A stretch of 64,000 nucleotides of DNA from Streptomyces sp. RB17. Its GTDB lineage: Bacteria; Actinomycetota; Actinomycetes; Streptomycetales; Streptomycetaceae. The translations under genes and the position numbers were made by a program. Shown here one piece after another: positions 16,600-26,184 of the stretch. Position 1 is the stretch's first letter; each line of letters starts with the position of its first letter. Where the stretch lies: assembly GCF_009604455.1 (NCBI RefSeq), contig NZ_WEGL01000003.1:186001-250000 (forward strand), in the 5' to 3' direction. The notes below the pieces were generated by a model. It was not told the origin of the DNA. It ran no database searches and saw nothing but the letters and a program-made list of their open reading frames with translations.

Positions 16600-17895
16600 A
16601 TGGCAGCCGGCGCCCCCCGGATCTTCGTCTCGCACCTCGCCGGGGTCCCCGTCTTCGACCCGAACGGCGACCAGGTGGGCCGCGTGCGCGACCTGGTCGT
16701 GATGCTGCGCGTGGGCCGCAGGCCCCCACGGCTGCTCGGGCTGGTCGTCGAACTGACCACCCGGCGCCGTATCTTCCTGCCCATGACCCGGATCACCGGC
16801 GTCGAGTCCGGGCAGGTCATCACCACCGGCGTGATGAACGTCCGGCGCTTCGAGCAGCGGCCCACCGAGCGGCTGGTCTTCGGCGAGCTGCTGGACCGGC
16901 GGGTGACGCTGGTGGAGACCCGCGAGGAGGTCACCGTCCTCGACCTGTCCGTGCAGCAGCTGCCGGCCCGCCGCGACTGGGAGGTCGACCGCGTCTTCGT
17001 CCGCAAGGGCAGGAAGGCGAGCGCCTTCCGGCGGGCCAAGGGCGAGACACTGACCGTCGAGTGGTCGGCCGTCACCGGCTTCTCCCTGGAGGAGCACGGA
17101 CAGGGCGCCGAGAGCCTGCTCGCCACCTTCGAGCAGCTGCGCCCCGCCGACCTCGCCAACGTCCTGCACCACCTCTCCCCCAAGCGGCGCGCCGAGGTCG
17201 CCGCCGCCCTGGACGACGACCGCCTGGCCGACGTGCTCGAAGAGCTCCCGGAGGACGACCAGATCGAGATCCTCGGCAAGCTCAAGGAGGAGCGCGCGGC
17301 GGACGTCCTGGAGGCCATGGACCCCGACGACGCGGCCGACCTGCTCGGCGAGCTGCCCGAGGAGGACAAGGAGCGGCTGCTGAGCCTGATGCAGCCGTCC
17401 GACGCCGCCGACATGCGCCGGCTGATGTCCTACGAGGAGCACACGGCCGGCGGTCTGATGACCACCGAGCCGATCGTGCTGCGCCCGGACGCCACCGTCG
17501 CCGACGCGCTCGCCCGGGTCCGCAACGCCGACCTCTCCCCGGCCCTCGCCGCCCAGGTCTACGTCTGCCGCCCGCCCGACGAGACCCCGACCGGCAAGTA
17601 CCTGGGCACGGTCCATTTCCAGCGGCTGCTGCGCGAGCCGCCCTACTCCCTGGTCAGCTCCATCGCCGACACCGACCTGCTGCCCCTCGACCCGGACGCG
17701 GCGCTGCGCGTCATCGCCGGGTTCTTCGCCACGTACGACATGGTCGCCGCGCCCGTGGTGGACGAGTCCGGGTCGCTGCTCGGCGCGGTCACCGTGGACG
17801 ACGTACTGGACCACATGCTGCCCGAGGACTGGCGCGAGACGGAGTTCCACCTGGACGACGAGAACAACGAGGGGGTGGGCACCTATGGCTCCTGA
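16600..17895 (+). CDS. Soluble MgtE N-domain/CBS protein with PRC-barrel-like N-terminus
   Basis: Product of 431 aa from ATG at 16600 (AAAGGA upstream). Residues about 1-140 contain two PRC-barrel-like repeats (GVPVFDPNGDQVGRVRDLVV). Residues about 165-275 form the superhelical MgtE N domain (RPADLANVLHHLSP, LEELPEDDQIEIL). Residues about 285-420 are paired CBS domains (MTTEPIVLRPDATVADAL; APVVDESGSLLGAVTVDDVL). The five-helix membrane channel domain of true MgtE is absent. It is probably a cytosolic Mg2+-sensing regulator. It overlaps the next gene by 11 bases, so the two are translationally coupled. Confidence 0.9.
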   Translation: MAAGAPRIFVSHLAGVPVFDPNGDQVGRVRDLVVMLRVGRRPPRLLGLVVELTTRRRIFLPMTRITGVESGQVITTGVMNVRRFEQRPTERLVFGELLDRRVTLVETREEVTVLDLSVQQLPARRDWEVDRVFVRKGRKASAFRRAKGETLTVEWSAVTGFSLEEHGQGAESLLATFEQLRPADLANVLHHLSPKRRAEVAAALDDDRLADVLEELPEDDQIEILGKLKEERAADVLEAMDPDDAADLLGELPEEDKERLLSLMQPSDAADMRRLMSYEEHTAGGLMTTEPIVLRPDATVADALARVRNADLSPALAAQVYVCRPPDETPTGKYLGTVHFQRLLREPPYSLVSSIADTDLLPLDPDAALRVIAGFFATYDMVAAPVVDESGSLLGAVTVDDVLDHMLPEDWRETEFHLDDENNEGVGTYGS

Positions 17896-18499
17896 GCGTG
17901 ACACCGCGACCCGTGAGCGCAACCCGGTGGGCGCCACGGCCGCCACCCGGCCCCGTGCGCCCCGGCTGGACCAGCCGCGCCCGCCGCGCCGCCGGATCAT
18001 CCCCGAATGGGACCCGGAGGCCTTCGGCCGGCTGTCGGAGCGGATCGCCCGCTTCCTGGGCACGGGACGCTTCATCGTCTGGATGACGATCGTCATCATC
18101 GTCTGGGTGCTGTGGAACATCGCCGCACCCCGCCACCTGCGCTTCGACGAATACCCCTTCATCTTCCTGACCCTGGCGCTGTCCCTGCAGGCCTCCTACG
18201 CGGCCCCGCTGATCCTGCTCGCGCAGAACAGGCAGGACGACCGCGACCGGGTCAACCTGGAGCAGGACCGCAAGCAGAACGAGCGGTCCATCGCCGACAC
18301 CGAGTACCTGACCCGGGAGATCGCCGCGCTGCGGATGGGCCTGGGCGAGGTCGCGACCCGCGACTGGATCCGCTCGGAGCTGCAGGACCTGGTCAAGGAG
18401 CTGGACGAATGGCGACGGCACGACGGGCATCCCGGGCACGTCGTATTCCCGGCGGAACGGTCAGACCGGTCTCCGGGACGTGACACAGACGACCACTGA
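17885..18499 (+). CDS. DUF1003 family membrane protein
   Basis: Product of 204 aa from ATG at 17885, inside the end of the MgtE-like gene. A basic, Pro-rich N-terminus of about 50 residues leads to two membrane spans: FIVWMTIVIIVWVLWNI near 63-80 and the FIFLTLALSLQASYAAPLIL region near 97-117. The motif LAQNRQDDRDR follows, characteristic of DUF1003. The C-terminal half is a charged helix ending in a His/Asp-rich tail. The coupling suggests it forms the membrane partner of the soluble MgtE/CBS protein; this is inference. Confidence 0.88.
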   Translation: MAPERDTATRERNPVGATAATRPRAPRLDQPRPPRRRIIPEWDPEAFGRLSERIARFLGTGRFIVWMTIVIIVWVLWNIAAPRHLRFDEYPFIFLTLALSLQASYAAPLILLAQNRQDDRDRVNLEQDRKQNERSIADTEYLTREIAALRMGLGEVATRDWIRSELQDLVKELDEWRRHDGHPGHVVFPAERSDRSPGRDTDDH

Positions 18500-18542
18500 G
18501 GGGCATCCCGGACGCCCCTCGGTGCGCCGTACCATCGTTCTC

Positions 18543-19676
18543 ATGGCTACGGAAGACGCGGTGCGCGAGGCACTGGCGACAGTGAACGACCCCGAGATCA
18601 ACCGACCCATCACCGAACTGGGGATGGTCAAATCGGTGGAGATCGGGGATGACGGCGCGGTCGCGGTCACCGTGTATCTGACGGTCTCCGGCTGTCCCAT
18701 GCGCGAGACGATCACCCAGCGCGTCACCGAGGCGGTCTCCCGGGTCGAGGGCGTCACCCGGGTCGACGTCACGCTCGACGTGATGAGCGACGAGCAGCGC
18801 AAGGAGCTGGCGGCGGCGCTGCGCGGCGGCCAGGCCGAGCGCGAGGTCCCCTTCGCCAAGCCCGGCAACCTGACCCGTGTGTACGCGGTCGCCTCCGGCA
18901 AGGGCGGCGTCGGCAAGTCCTCGGTGACGGTCAACCTGGCGGCGGCCATGGCCGCCGACGGCCTCAAGGTGGGCGTCGTCGACGCCGACATCTACGGCCA
19001 CAGCGTGCCGCGCATGCTGGGCGCGGACGGCCGTCCCACCCAGGTCGAGAACATGATCATGCCGCCGTCGGCGAACGGCGTGAAGGTCATCTCCATCGGC
19101 ATGTTCACCCCGGGCAACGCCCCGGTCGTCTGGCGCGGCCCGATGCTGCACAGGGCGCTGCAGCAGTTCCTGGCGGACGTGTACTGGGGCGACCTGGACG
19201 TCCTGCTGCTGGACCTCCCGCCCGGCACCGGTGACATCGCCATCTCGGTCGCCCAGCTGATCCCGAACGCCGAGATCCTGGTCGTCACGACCCCGCAGCA
19301 GGCCGCCGCCGAGGTCGCCGAGCGCGCGGGCTCCATCGCGGTCCAGACCCACCAGAAGATCGTCGGCGTGGTCGAGAACATGTCCGGCCTGCCCTGCCCG
19401 CACTGCGGCGAGATGGTCGACGTCTTCGGCACGGGCGGCGGCCAGGTGGTCGCCGACGGCCTCACCCGCACCACGGGTACGACGGTCCCCGTCCTCGGCA
19501 ACATCCCGATCGACGTCCGCCTCCGCGAGGGCGGCGACGAGGGCAAGCCGGTGGTGCTGACGGACCCGGACTCCGCGGCGGGCAGCGCGCTCAGGTCGAT
19601 CGCCGGCAAGCTGGGCGGCCGGCAGCGCGGGCTTTCGGGCCTGTCGCTGGGGATCACCCCGAAGAACAAGTTCTGA
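18543..19676 (+). CDS. mrp: Mrp/NBP35 family Fe-S cluster carrier ATPase
   Basis: Product of 377 aa from ATG at 18543. Residues about 1-95 are a MIP18-type (DUF59) domain (VNDPEINRPITELGMV). The deviant Walker A SGKGGVGKSS lies near residue 119, a VDADIYGHS switch near 148 and a DLPPGTGD Walker B near 228. The cluster-binding CPHC lies near residue 285. It is known to bind and transfer 4Fe-4S clusters to apoproteins with ATP hydrolysis. The mycobacterial Mrp lies at a similar place beside the sigE-htrA-tatB block. A terminator follows. Confidence 0.95.
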   Translation: MATEDAVREALATVNDPEINRPITELGMVKSVEIGDDGAVAVTVYLTVSGCPMRETITQRVTEAVSRVEGVTRVDVTLDVMSDEQRKELAAALRGGQAEREVPFAKPGNLTRVYAVASGKGGVGKSSVTVNLAAAMAADGLKVGVVDADIYGHSVPRMLGADGRPTQVENMIMPPSANGVKVISIGMFTPGNAPVVWRGPMLHRALQQFLADVYWGDLDVLLLDLPPGTGDIAISVAQLIPNAEILVVTTPQQAAAEVAERAGSIAVQTHQKIVGVVENMSGLPCPHCGEMVDVFGTGGGQVVADGLTRTTGTTVPVLGNIPIDVRLREGGDEGKPVVLTDPDSAAGSALRSIAGKLGGRQRGLSGLSLGITPKNKF

Positions 19677-19699
19677 GGTCTCTTCCGGGAACTCGACGA

Positions 19700-19733
19700 C
19701 GAAGGGGCGCCGACATCGGTCGGTGCCCCTTCG
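19700..19733 (+). terminator. Terminator after mrp
   Basis: A 15-bp stem with one G-U pair (19700-19714 with 19719-19733) and a 4-base loop begins 23 bases after the stop and is followed by TTC. Confidence 0.75.
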
Positions 19734-19751
19734 TTCATGCGTGAGCGGATG

Positions 19752-20417
19752 TCACGCGTACGCGGAGACGTCCTTCACCACGGCGAACCCAAGGCCGTAC
19801 GCACTCATCCCCCGCCCGTACGCACCCAGGTGCACCCCCGCCTCGGTCGTACCGGCGAGCACCCACCCGAACTCGGACTCCCGGTAATAGAACGAGGCCG
19901 CGACCCCGTCCACCGGAAGAGAGAGCCGGTTCCACTCCGGCCCCTCGAGGTCGTCGGCCAGAGCCCACGCGGTCTCCGTCTGCTGCTCCAGCCAGTCGTC
20001 CCGCAGGCTGTGGTCCATCTGACCGGGCCAGGTGAACGACAGCAGCCCCACCCCGGCCAGCCAGGCCGCCGAGGACACCGATGTCGCCTCCAGCAGCCCC
20101 GTACCGTCGGCGCTCCTCCGCGACGGCTGCGCGGCGACGGTGACGACCACCGCGAACTTCTCCCGCGGCTCACCGGCGGCGCCGGCCTCGCCCCGCACGG
20201 ACGGCTCGTCGCCGTGCCCGATCGAACCGTGCTCGACGGCACCGTCGGCCGCCGTACCGACCTGCATCAGCCAGCGCGGCCCGGTGAACGCCTCGTCGAG
20301 GCCGTACCAGGGGAAGGGTGCCTGCAGATAACCGTCGACCGTGCGCCGGGCGAAGGGGAGCTGCTGCCCGTCCTCCGCGGCCGGCGCCTGTGCGCCCACC
20401 CGACTCGTCGTCTCCAT
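19752..20417 (-). CDS. Hypothetical protein, 221 aa
   Basis: ATG at 20417 begins METTSRVGAQ; the frame is open further upstream with poor bias. No signal or membrane segment is seen. The sequence is rich in Trp and Gly and seems to form one alpha/beta domain (FAVVVTVAAQPS, LLSFTWPGQMD, FYYRESEFGWVLAGTTEAGVHLGAYGRGM). I do not recognise the family and assign no function. It lies between the convergent mrp gene and tatB on the same strand, separated from tatB by 240 bases. Confidence 0.7.
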   Translation of the reverse strand: METTSRVGAQAPAAEDGQQLPFARRTVDGYLQAPFPWYGLDEAFTGPRWLMQVGTAADGAVEHGSIGHGDEPSVRGEAGAAGEPREKFAVVVTVAAQPSRRSADGTGLLEATSVSSAAWLAGVGLLSFTWPGQMDHSLRDDWLEQQTETAWALADDLEGPEWNRLSLPVDGVAASFYYRESEFGWVLAGTTEAGVHLGAYGRGMSAYGLGFAVVKDVSAYA

Positions 20418-20657
20418 CTGCCCGGACGCCTCCTCGCTCTCGTCGGACCGGGGTGGCCCGCCCCCCTTCGGGCGTACGCGTCCGGTCCGCACAACAACTC
20501 GGCAGCATATCCACACCGGTGAGGCCCTCAGGGCAGGCGCTGGATGCGTGGGTCGCGCGAACGACCTGTTCAGGCCGTGTGCGACGGGTGCGTGCTATGA
20601 AACGCGTCACGTGCGCGCCGTACGCCCCCGTGCGCGTGTCGGCGGCGGGGGTGCGAC

Positions 20658-21125
20658 CTAGGTGGCGTCCGCGTCGAAGGGCGGCCGCTCGTCCTTGCCG
20701 GGCTCCTCGGGCTTCTTGGTCATGTCGACGCGCGAGGCGGGCGCGGTGGACGAGGACGACGAGGAGGACGCGGACGACGAGGACGGCGCGGAGGCCTCCG
20801 TGTCGTAGCTCTTGACCGCCTCCGTGACGTCGGCCATCTCCTTCTTCAGGTCGAACCCGTTACGGATCTCCTTCAGGCCCAGCTCGTCGTTGTCCAGCTG
20901 CTTGCGGATGAACGTCTTCGGGTTGAGATCCTCGAACTCGAAGTCCTTGAACTCCGGACCCAGTTCGCTGCGGATGTCCTGCTTGGCACTCTCCGAGAAC
21001 TCGCGGATCTTCCGGATCGTGCGCATGACGTCCTGGATGACCTTCGGGAGCTTGTCCGGACCGAAGACGAGCACGGCGAGCACGACGATCGTCACCAGCT
21101 CCAGTGGTCCTATGTCATTGAACAC
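20658..21125 (-). CDS. tatB: Sec-independent translocase protein TatB
   Basis: Product of 155 aa from GTG at 21125, chosen because AAGGAG lies seven bases upstream and TatB proteins start just before the membrane span; a start at 21158 lacks this. The N-terminus VFNDIGPLELVTIVVLAVLVF is the short transmembrane helix, followed by the hinge GPDKLPK and an amphipathic helix, then a charged tail with a Ser run near residue 120. TatB and TatC recognise twin-arginine signals for export of folded proteins. Placement after htrA matches the mycobacterial sigE region. A Tat-type substrate (BldKB) is encoded in this window. Confidence 0.92.
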   Translation of the reverse strand: MFNDIGPLELVTIVVLAVLVFGPDKLPKVIQDVMRTIRKIREFSESAKQDIRSELGPEFKDFEFEDLNPKTFIRKQLDNDELGLKEIRNGFDLKKEMADVTEAVKSYDTEASAPSSSSASSSSSSSTAPASRVDMTKKPEEPGKDERPPFDADAT

Positions 21126-21209
21126 CTGACGCTCCTTGCGATGTCCTCGGTCGCTCAACGGTACCCGGGGTTCCCGTCCGACCGGTACCGTCCCGAGGTG
21201 AGACTTCTG

Positions 21210-24200
21210 TCAGTTCTGCTCCGCCGCGCCCAGTCGGAGCGGGATCTCCCGGTCGGTGCCGTCGCGCCGGACCGTCAGCCGCAGCCGGTCACCGGGCTGG
21301 TGGGCACGGATCTTGACGATCAGCTCCTCGGCCGTGTGCACGGGCTGTCCGTCGACCTCGGTGATGACGTCGCCCGCCCTGAGGCCGGCCCGTTCGCCGG
21401 GGCCGCCGCGGGTCACGGCGGGACCGCCGTTCGCGCTCTTGCTGTCGATACGGGCGCCGTCGCCGGTGTACGCCATGTCGAGCGTGACGCCGATCACCGG
21501 GTGGGTGGCGTGGCCGTCGTTGATCAGCTCCTCGGCGACACGCCTGGCCTGGTTCACGGGGATGGCGAATCCGAGACCGATGGAGCCGGCCTGTTCGCCG
21601 TCCGAACCGGAGCCGCCGTCGGCGGACCGGATGGCGGAGTTGATGCCGATCACCTGCGCCCGCGAGTCGAGGAGCGGCCCGCCGGAGTTGCCCGGGTTGA
21701 TGGGAGCGTCGGTCTGCAACGCATCGACGTACGAGACGTCGCTCCCGTCGCCCTTCTCACCGCCGGCCGTGATGGGCCGCTCCTTGGCGCTGATGATACC
21801 GGAGGTGACGGTGTTGGCGAGGTCGAAGGGGGCGCCGATGGCGACGACGGGATCACCGACCCGCACGTCGTCGGAGTTGCCGAGGGGCAGCGGGGTGAGT
21901 CCGTGCACGCCGTGGACCTGGACGACGGCGAGGTCGTAGCCGCTGTCGCGGCCGACCACCTTGGCCTTGACGGTGTCGCCACTGCTGAACGTCACGGATA
22001 TCTCGCCGCCTGACCCGGCGGGCGCGACGACGTGGTTGTTGGTGAGGATGTGCCCGCGGGTGTCGAGGACGAAGCCGGTGCCGGTGTCGCTCTGCTCGGT
22101 CCCCGTGACGTGCAGGGTGACGACGCTGGGCAGCGCGCGGGCGGCTATCGCGGCCACGCTGTCCGGGGCCCGCCCGACGGGCACGTGCCCGGCCTGCGGC
22201 AGGTGAACGTCGTCCCCCAGCCCCTGCCGCTCCACCCAGGCACCGGCCACCCCGCCGATCCCCGCGGACATGAGGGCGACGACGAGACTCCACACGACCA
22301 ACGCCCGCCTCGCCCGCCGCTTGCGCTGCTCCCGCGTCAACACCCGGACACCGGTCTGCTGCAACACCCCCTGCCCGAACACCTGCTCCTTGGCCGACCC
22401 AGCGGCCCAGGGGTCATACCGCCGACTTGGCTCCGGACCGGAGGGGGACGGCGGTACCGGGGGGCCCGTGGGGGTGGGGGCGCTGGGGACGGGGATGCCT
22501 GCGGAGGGAGCACCGGGGGCGGGCGCCTCGGGGGCGGGGATGCCTGGGGCGGGGACGCTGGGGGCCGGGACGCCGAGGGCAGGGATGCCGGGGGTCGGCA
22601 CGCCGACGGAGGCGGCACCGAGGGCGGGCGCCTCGGGGGCCGGGATGCCGGGGGTGGCCGCCTCGGGGGCCGGGATGCCGGGGGCGGGGGCGTCAAAGGC
22701 GGGCATACCGACGGAGGCGGCACCGGGGGCAGGCGCCTCGGGGGCCGGGATGCCGGGGGTGGGCGCCTCGGGGGCCGGGATGCCGGGGGCCGGGATACCG
22801 GGGGCCGGGATACCGGGGGCGGGGACGTCAAAGGCGGGCATACCGACGGAGGGGGCACCGGGGGCGGGCGCCTCGGGGGCCCGAACGGTGGGGGCGGGGA
22901 CGCTGGGGGCCGGGACGTCGAGGGCAGGGATGCCGGGGGTCGGCACGCCGACGGAGGCGGCACCGAGGGCGGGCGCCTCGGGGGCCGGGATACCGGGGGC
23001 CGGGACGTCAAAGGCGGGCATACCGACGGAGGGGGCACCGGGGGCAGGCGCCTCGGGGGCTCGGACGGCGGGGGCGGGGACGCTGGGGGCCGGGACGTCG
23101 AGGGCGGGGATGCCGACGGACGGGGCACCGGGGGCAGGGATGCCGAGGCTTGGAGCGCCGGGGGCCGGGGCGTCGGGGGCTGAAGCGCGGGGGGCCGGAA
23201 CGCCGGGGGTGGGGGCCCCGGAGATCGGAATGCCAGGGGCCGAAGCATCGGGGGCCCGAACACCGGGAGCTGGCGCTCCGGAGACTGTAAGGGCGGGAGC
23301 GTAAGCGCCAGAGGCCTGAACACCGGCGGCGAGCGTCCCGGGGGACGGTATGGGAGTGGTGCCGGTGCCGGATATGGGTACGCCGGCCGCGGAAGTGTGC
23401 GGCCCTGGTGCGGGCGCGGGTAGGCCGTGTACCGGGGTGTGCGGCCCCGGTACGGAGGTGGGCGCGGGCGCGGGTGCGTCGGCTGCCGGTGCCGGCGTTG
23501 CTGGTACGGGCTCGGGAGTCTCCGGTGCAGTACCGGGTGTGGTGCTCATTGGTGTCGCCAGTGGAGCCGTAGGGGCGGGCATGGGCGTTCCCTGGGCCGC
23601 GGTGACCGCGGGGTGCTGTACGGGCGGTGCGGGCGCCCAGGGGCCCGGCTCGCCGTACGGCGGGGTGCCGTAGGGGTCGGGGTCGTGCAACGGCTTGGGC
23701 CGCTCGGTGGGAGCTGCCCAGGCCCTGTCCCCGGCCTCGGGCGACACGCTGCCCGGCGTGGCCGTGTCCGCCCCGGCACCACCCGGCACCCCCGGCACCG
23801 GCCTGGCCAGCTGGAAGTCACCTTCGGCCGCGGCCTCGGCGGCGTCCGTCCCGGCCTGCTCCCCCTCGGAGATACGCACGGACTCCGCCGCAGCGTCCGG
23901 ACGTGCCAACTCGAAGTCGGTCGGCTCAAGCCCCGCCGGCTCAGCACCCACCGAGGCGGAGTCCGTCAGCGCAGCGTCCGCCGCCCCGATGCCGCCCGGT
24001 GTCTCCTGCTGCCCGCCGCTCCCCTGGAGCCCGCCATGCTCCACCTGCCCGGCGCTCTCCCGGAGCCCACCACGCTCGACCTGCTCAGCGAGCTCCCGAT
24101 GCCCGCCGCTCTCGACCTGCCCGGCCTTCTCCCGCTGCCCGGCATCGGTTCGGGCGGTCGGTGGCGTCCCCGCCGGTCCCTCCGGGTCGACCTCCGGTGG

Positions 24201-24221
24201 GACACGGTTCCCCTCGTTCAT
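21210..24221 (-). CDS. HtrA/DegP-like membrane serine protease with giant pentapeptide-repeat region
   Basis: Product of 1003 aa from ATG at 24221. Residues 1-290 are acidic/Pro-rich and begin with short repeats (QVERGGLRES). Residues about 300-590 are near-perfect pentapeptide repeats (PAPGI, PAPEA, PSVGM, PAFDV). A basic stop (REQRKRRARR) precedes one membrane span near 637-660, so the long N-terminus is cytoplasmic and the protease outside. The trypsin-like domain has His in TNNHVV (near 729), Asp in YDLAVVQ (near 760) and Ser in GNSGGP (near 844). A PDZ domain occupies about 905-1000. The role is extracytoplasmic quality control with the upstream sigma/anti-sigma pair. Usual HtrA proteins are 400-600 aa. 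Confidence 0.92.
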   Translation of the reverse strand: MNEGNRVPPEVDPEGPAGTPPTARTDAGQREKAGQVESGGHRELAEQVERGGLRESAGQVEHGGLQGSGGQQETPGGIGAADAALTDSASVGAEPAGLEPTDFELARPDAAAESVRISEGEQAGTDAAEAAAEGDFQLARPVPGVPGGAGADTATPGSVSPEAGDRAWAAPTERPKPLHDPDPYGTPPYGEPGPWAPAPPVQHPAVTAAQGTPMPAPTAPLATPMSTTPGTAPETPEPVPATPAPAADAPAPAPTSVPGPHTPVHGLPAPAPGPHTSAAGVPISGTGTTPIPSPGTLAAGVQASGAYAPALTVSGAPAPGVRAPDASAPGIPISGAPTPGVPAPRASAPDAPAPGAPSLGIPAPGAPSVGIPALDVPAPSVPAPAVRAPEAPAPGAPSVGMPAFDVPAPGIPAPEAPALGAASVGVPTPGIPALDVPAPSVPAPTVRAPEAPAPGAPSVGMPAFDVPAPGIPAPGIPAPGIPAPEAPTPGIPAPEAPAPGAASVGMPAFDAPAPGIPAPEAATPGIPAPEAPALGAASVGVPTPGIPALGVPAPSVPAPGIPAPEAPAPGAPSAGIPVPSAPTPTGPPVPPSPSGPEPSRRYDPWAAGSAKEQVFGQGVLQQTGVRVLTREQRKRRARRALVVWSLVVALMSAGIGGVAGAWVERQGLGDDVHLPQAGHVPVGRAPDSVAAIAARALPSVVTLHVTGTEQSDTGTGFVLDTRGHILTNNHVVAPAGSGGEISVTFSSGDTVKAKVVGRDSGYDLAVVQVHGVHGLTPLPLGNSDDVRVGDPVVAIGAPFDLANTVTSGIISAKERPITAGGEKGDGSDVSYVDALQTDAPINPGNSGGPLLDSRAQVIGINSAIRSADGGSGSDGEQAGSIGLGFAIPVNQARRVAEELINDGHATHPVIGVTLDMAYTGDGARIDSKSANGGPAVTRGGPGERAGLRAGDVITEVDGQPVHTAEELIVKIRAHQPGDRLRLTVRRDGTDREIPLRLGAAEQN
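22440..23340 (-). repeat. 15-bp tandem repeat array coding for pentapeptides in htrA-like gene
   Basis: About 900 bases of degenerate 15-base units encode roughly 55 pentapeptides such as PAPGI and PAPEA. Larger copies recur at spacings of 135, 180 and 345 bases, all multiples of 15, which shows expansion by slippage or unequal crossing-over that kept the frame. Confidence 0.85.
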
Positions 24222-24355
24222 GCTCTCCCCACGGCTGGACGCGGCCGCCGCCGAAGCGTGCGGGCGCGGAACGTCGGCTACGCCCCCGGGTCATCGCCGC
24301 GGGAACGGCCCTCACAGGATTCAACCAGGTTCGCGGGCCGTGGCGCAGTGGCCGG

Positions 24356-25405
24356 TCAGGGGGTCTGGCGGGGGGTGGTGGGGGACGGTGTGGGAGGAGT
24401 GGGGGTGGTGTCGGGGACGGGGGCGGACAGCAGGCCGGAACCGGTCATTCCGGGGACTCTGGACCAGGCGGCGAGCGGGTAGACCACGGTGTCGTCGAGC
24501 GGACGTATCAGTGGGGAGACCGCGGCCGCACCGGCCATCACCGGCGCGGCAAGGCCGCGCACGGCGTTCTGGCCCTGGATGCTGCCGGTGCTGGAGGCCG
24601 GCAGTCCGGGTACCAGCGGCGCGGTCATCGAGGTCGGGACGGCCGGCGTCGGTCCGAGTGTGCCGCCCTGGGCGAGCAGCGGTCCCACCGAGCGGCGGCG
24701 CTGGCTGTCGGGCGTGGCCGCCCCCGCGCCCCCGCCGGAGCCCGTCGGACGCGCCGGAATCACATTGCTGCCGGTGCCGAAGCCGCCGCGGGGGTCCGCG
24801 TTGGTGTCACCGGGGACGGCGGTGGTCACGCCGCCGAGGGCGACCGCGGCGAGCGACACCGCCCCGGCGGCGGCGAACGCGAACCGCAGACCGCGCGAGG
24901 CGGAGCGGCCGTCGTCCGGGCGGCCGACGGGATGGATACGGAAGCCGCGCTCCTCGGCGGCCGGGACAGGACTGCCCGGATGCGCGTCCCCGTGCGGGCG
25001 CACGGGGACGTATCCGAACGCGAAGCGCTCGCCGCGCCTCACTCCGAAGGCGCCGAAGACGCCGGGGACTTCCGCCCCGGTGCTCTCGTCGTCACCCGGG
25101 CCGCGGCCGAAGAGTCCCCCCGGCGGCGACATGCCGTCGCCGTCCGGGTCACCTCCTGCGGGCAGGCCCTGGAGGCGGGCCAGGAGGCTCGCCGAGGGAG
25201 GCGGCGGGGCCGCCTCCGCGAACACGTTCTTCAGCCGGCGCTGGGCGTCCGCCTCCGCCTTGCACCGGGCGCAGGTGGCCAGGTGCGCGAGGACCCGCTC
25301 ACGCGACTCATGACCGAGCTCTCCGTCCACCAGGGCGGAGAGCCGGTCCCCAAGGTGCTGCTCTGCGAGGTGTGCCTCCGCAGGGTTGGGCCGGGATCCG
25401 TTCAC
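24356..25405 (-). CDS. Zinc-binding anti-sigma factor (RseA-like)
   Basis: Product of 349 aa from GTG at 25405, which overlaps the sigma gene stop by four bases (GTGA). The zinc anti-sigma motif HLATCARC (H-x3-C-x2-C) lies near residue 42 after an [13 protein letters not shown] helix. A membrane span, [20 protein letters not shown], lies near 173-192. The remaining 150 residues outside are Gly/Pro/Ser-rich and end in a Pro/Thr tail. It should hold the ECF sigma factor at the membrane and release it on stress. In mycobacteria RseA controls SigE this way, with HtrA downstream. Confidence 0.9.
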   Translation of the reverse strand: MNGSRPNPAEAHLAEQHLGDRLSALVDGELGHESRERVLAHLATCARCKAEADAQRRLKNVFAEAAPPPPSASLLARLQGLPAGGDPDGDGMSPPGGLFGRGPGDDESTGAEVPGVFGAFGVRRGERFAFGYVPVRPHGDAHPGSPVPAAEERGFRIHPVGRPDDGRSASRGLRFAFAAAGAVSLAAVALGGVTTAVPGDTNADPRGGFGTGSNVIPARPTGSGGGAGAATPDSQRRRSVGPLLAQGGTLGPTPAVPTSMTAPLVPGLPASSTGSIQGQNAVRGLAAPVMAGAAAVSPLIRPLDDTVVYPLAAWSRVPGMTGSGLLSAPVPDTTPTPPTPSPTTPRQTP

Positions 25406-26184
25406 GCGGTCGCGCCCCCTCCCCCCAGAGCGGGGACACGGGCCATGAAGGAGCGCCGCTCGGCCGCGCGGGCCTCCGGGGACCGGTGCGCGAGCGCCTT
25501 GCGGAGCTGGGAGCGGCCACGGTGGATACGGGAGCGGACGGTGCCGAGCTTCACGCCGAGGGTCGCGGCGATCTCCTCGTACGACAGTCCCTCGATGTCG
25601 CACAGGACGACGGCGGCGCGGAACTCGGGCGCGAGGGTGTCCAGGGCCTGCTGGACGTCGGCGTCGAAGTGCGCGTCGTTGAAGAGCTGCTGCGGGTTGG
25701 GCTCGCGGCTGGCCAGGCGCTCGGCCGCGTCCTCGCCGAGGGCGTCGAAGCGGATGCGCTGCTTGCGTCGGACCATGTCCAGGAACAGGTTGGTGGTGAT
25801 GCGGTGCAGCCAGCCCTCGAAGGTGCCCGGCGAGTACGTTGACAGGGAGCGGAAGACGCGGACGAAGACCTCCTGGGTGAGATCCTCGGCGTCGTGCTGA
25901 TTGCCCGTCAGGCGGTAGGCAAGCCGGTAGACCCTGCCGCTGTGCGTGCTGACGATCTCCTCCCACGTGGGCGGAGTCCACGCCTGCCCGTCCGCGTCGG
26001 TGGAGAAGGTCGCGGTCTGGGCCTCGCCTGCGGCGAAACCGGCGTGGTGGTCAGCAGCGGTGTCTGTCACGGATTTCGGCCTGCTCGCAGACCCGAGGAA
26101 GCGCCGCAGCACTCCACCCCGGTCTCCGGACGCGGCCGCACCTCCCCTGTCAGCTCTGGTGGTGTCCAGTGGAGCCCCTACCAT
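25402..26184 (-). CDS. ECF RNA polymerase sigma factor (SigE-like)
   Basis: Product of 260 aa from ATG at 26184, chosen because GAGGTGG lies five bases upstream. A longer frame to GTG at 26298 crosses an A/T-rich stretch with codons unlike the rest and no ribosome site. After a variable N-terminus of about 85 residues, region 2 contains [19 protein letters not shown] and the [16 protein letters not shown] core-binding and -10 recognition segment. Region 4 contains [19 protein letters not shown] and [11 protein letters not shown]. It probably drives envelope-stress genes and perhaps itself. It is the first gene of the sigma/anti-sigma/HtrA/TatB block. Confidence 0.92.
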   Translation of the reverse strand: MVGAPLDTTRADRGGAAASGDRGGVLRRFLGSASRPKSVTDTAADHHAGFAAGEAQTATFSTDADGQAWTPPTWEEIVSTHSGRVYRLAYRLTGNQHDAEDLTQEVFVRVFRSLSTYSPGTFEGWLHRITTNLFLDMVRRKQRIRFDALGEDAAERLASREPNPQQLFNDAHFDADVQQALDTLAPEFRAAVVLCDIEGLSYEEIAATLGVKLGTVRSRIHRGRSQLRKALAHRSPEARAAERRSFMARVPALGGGGATA

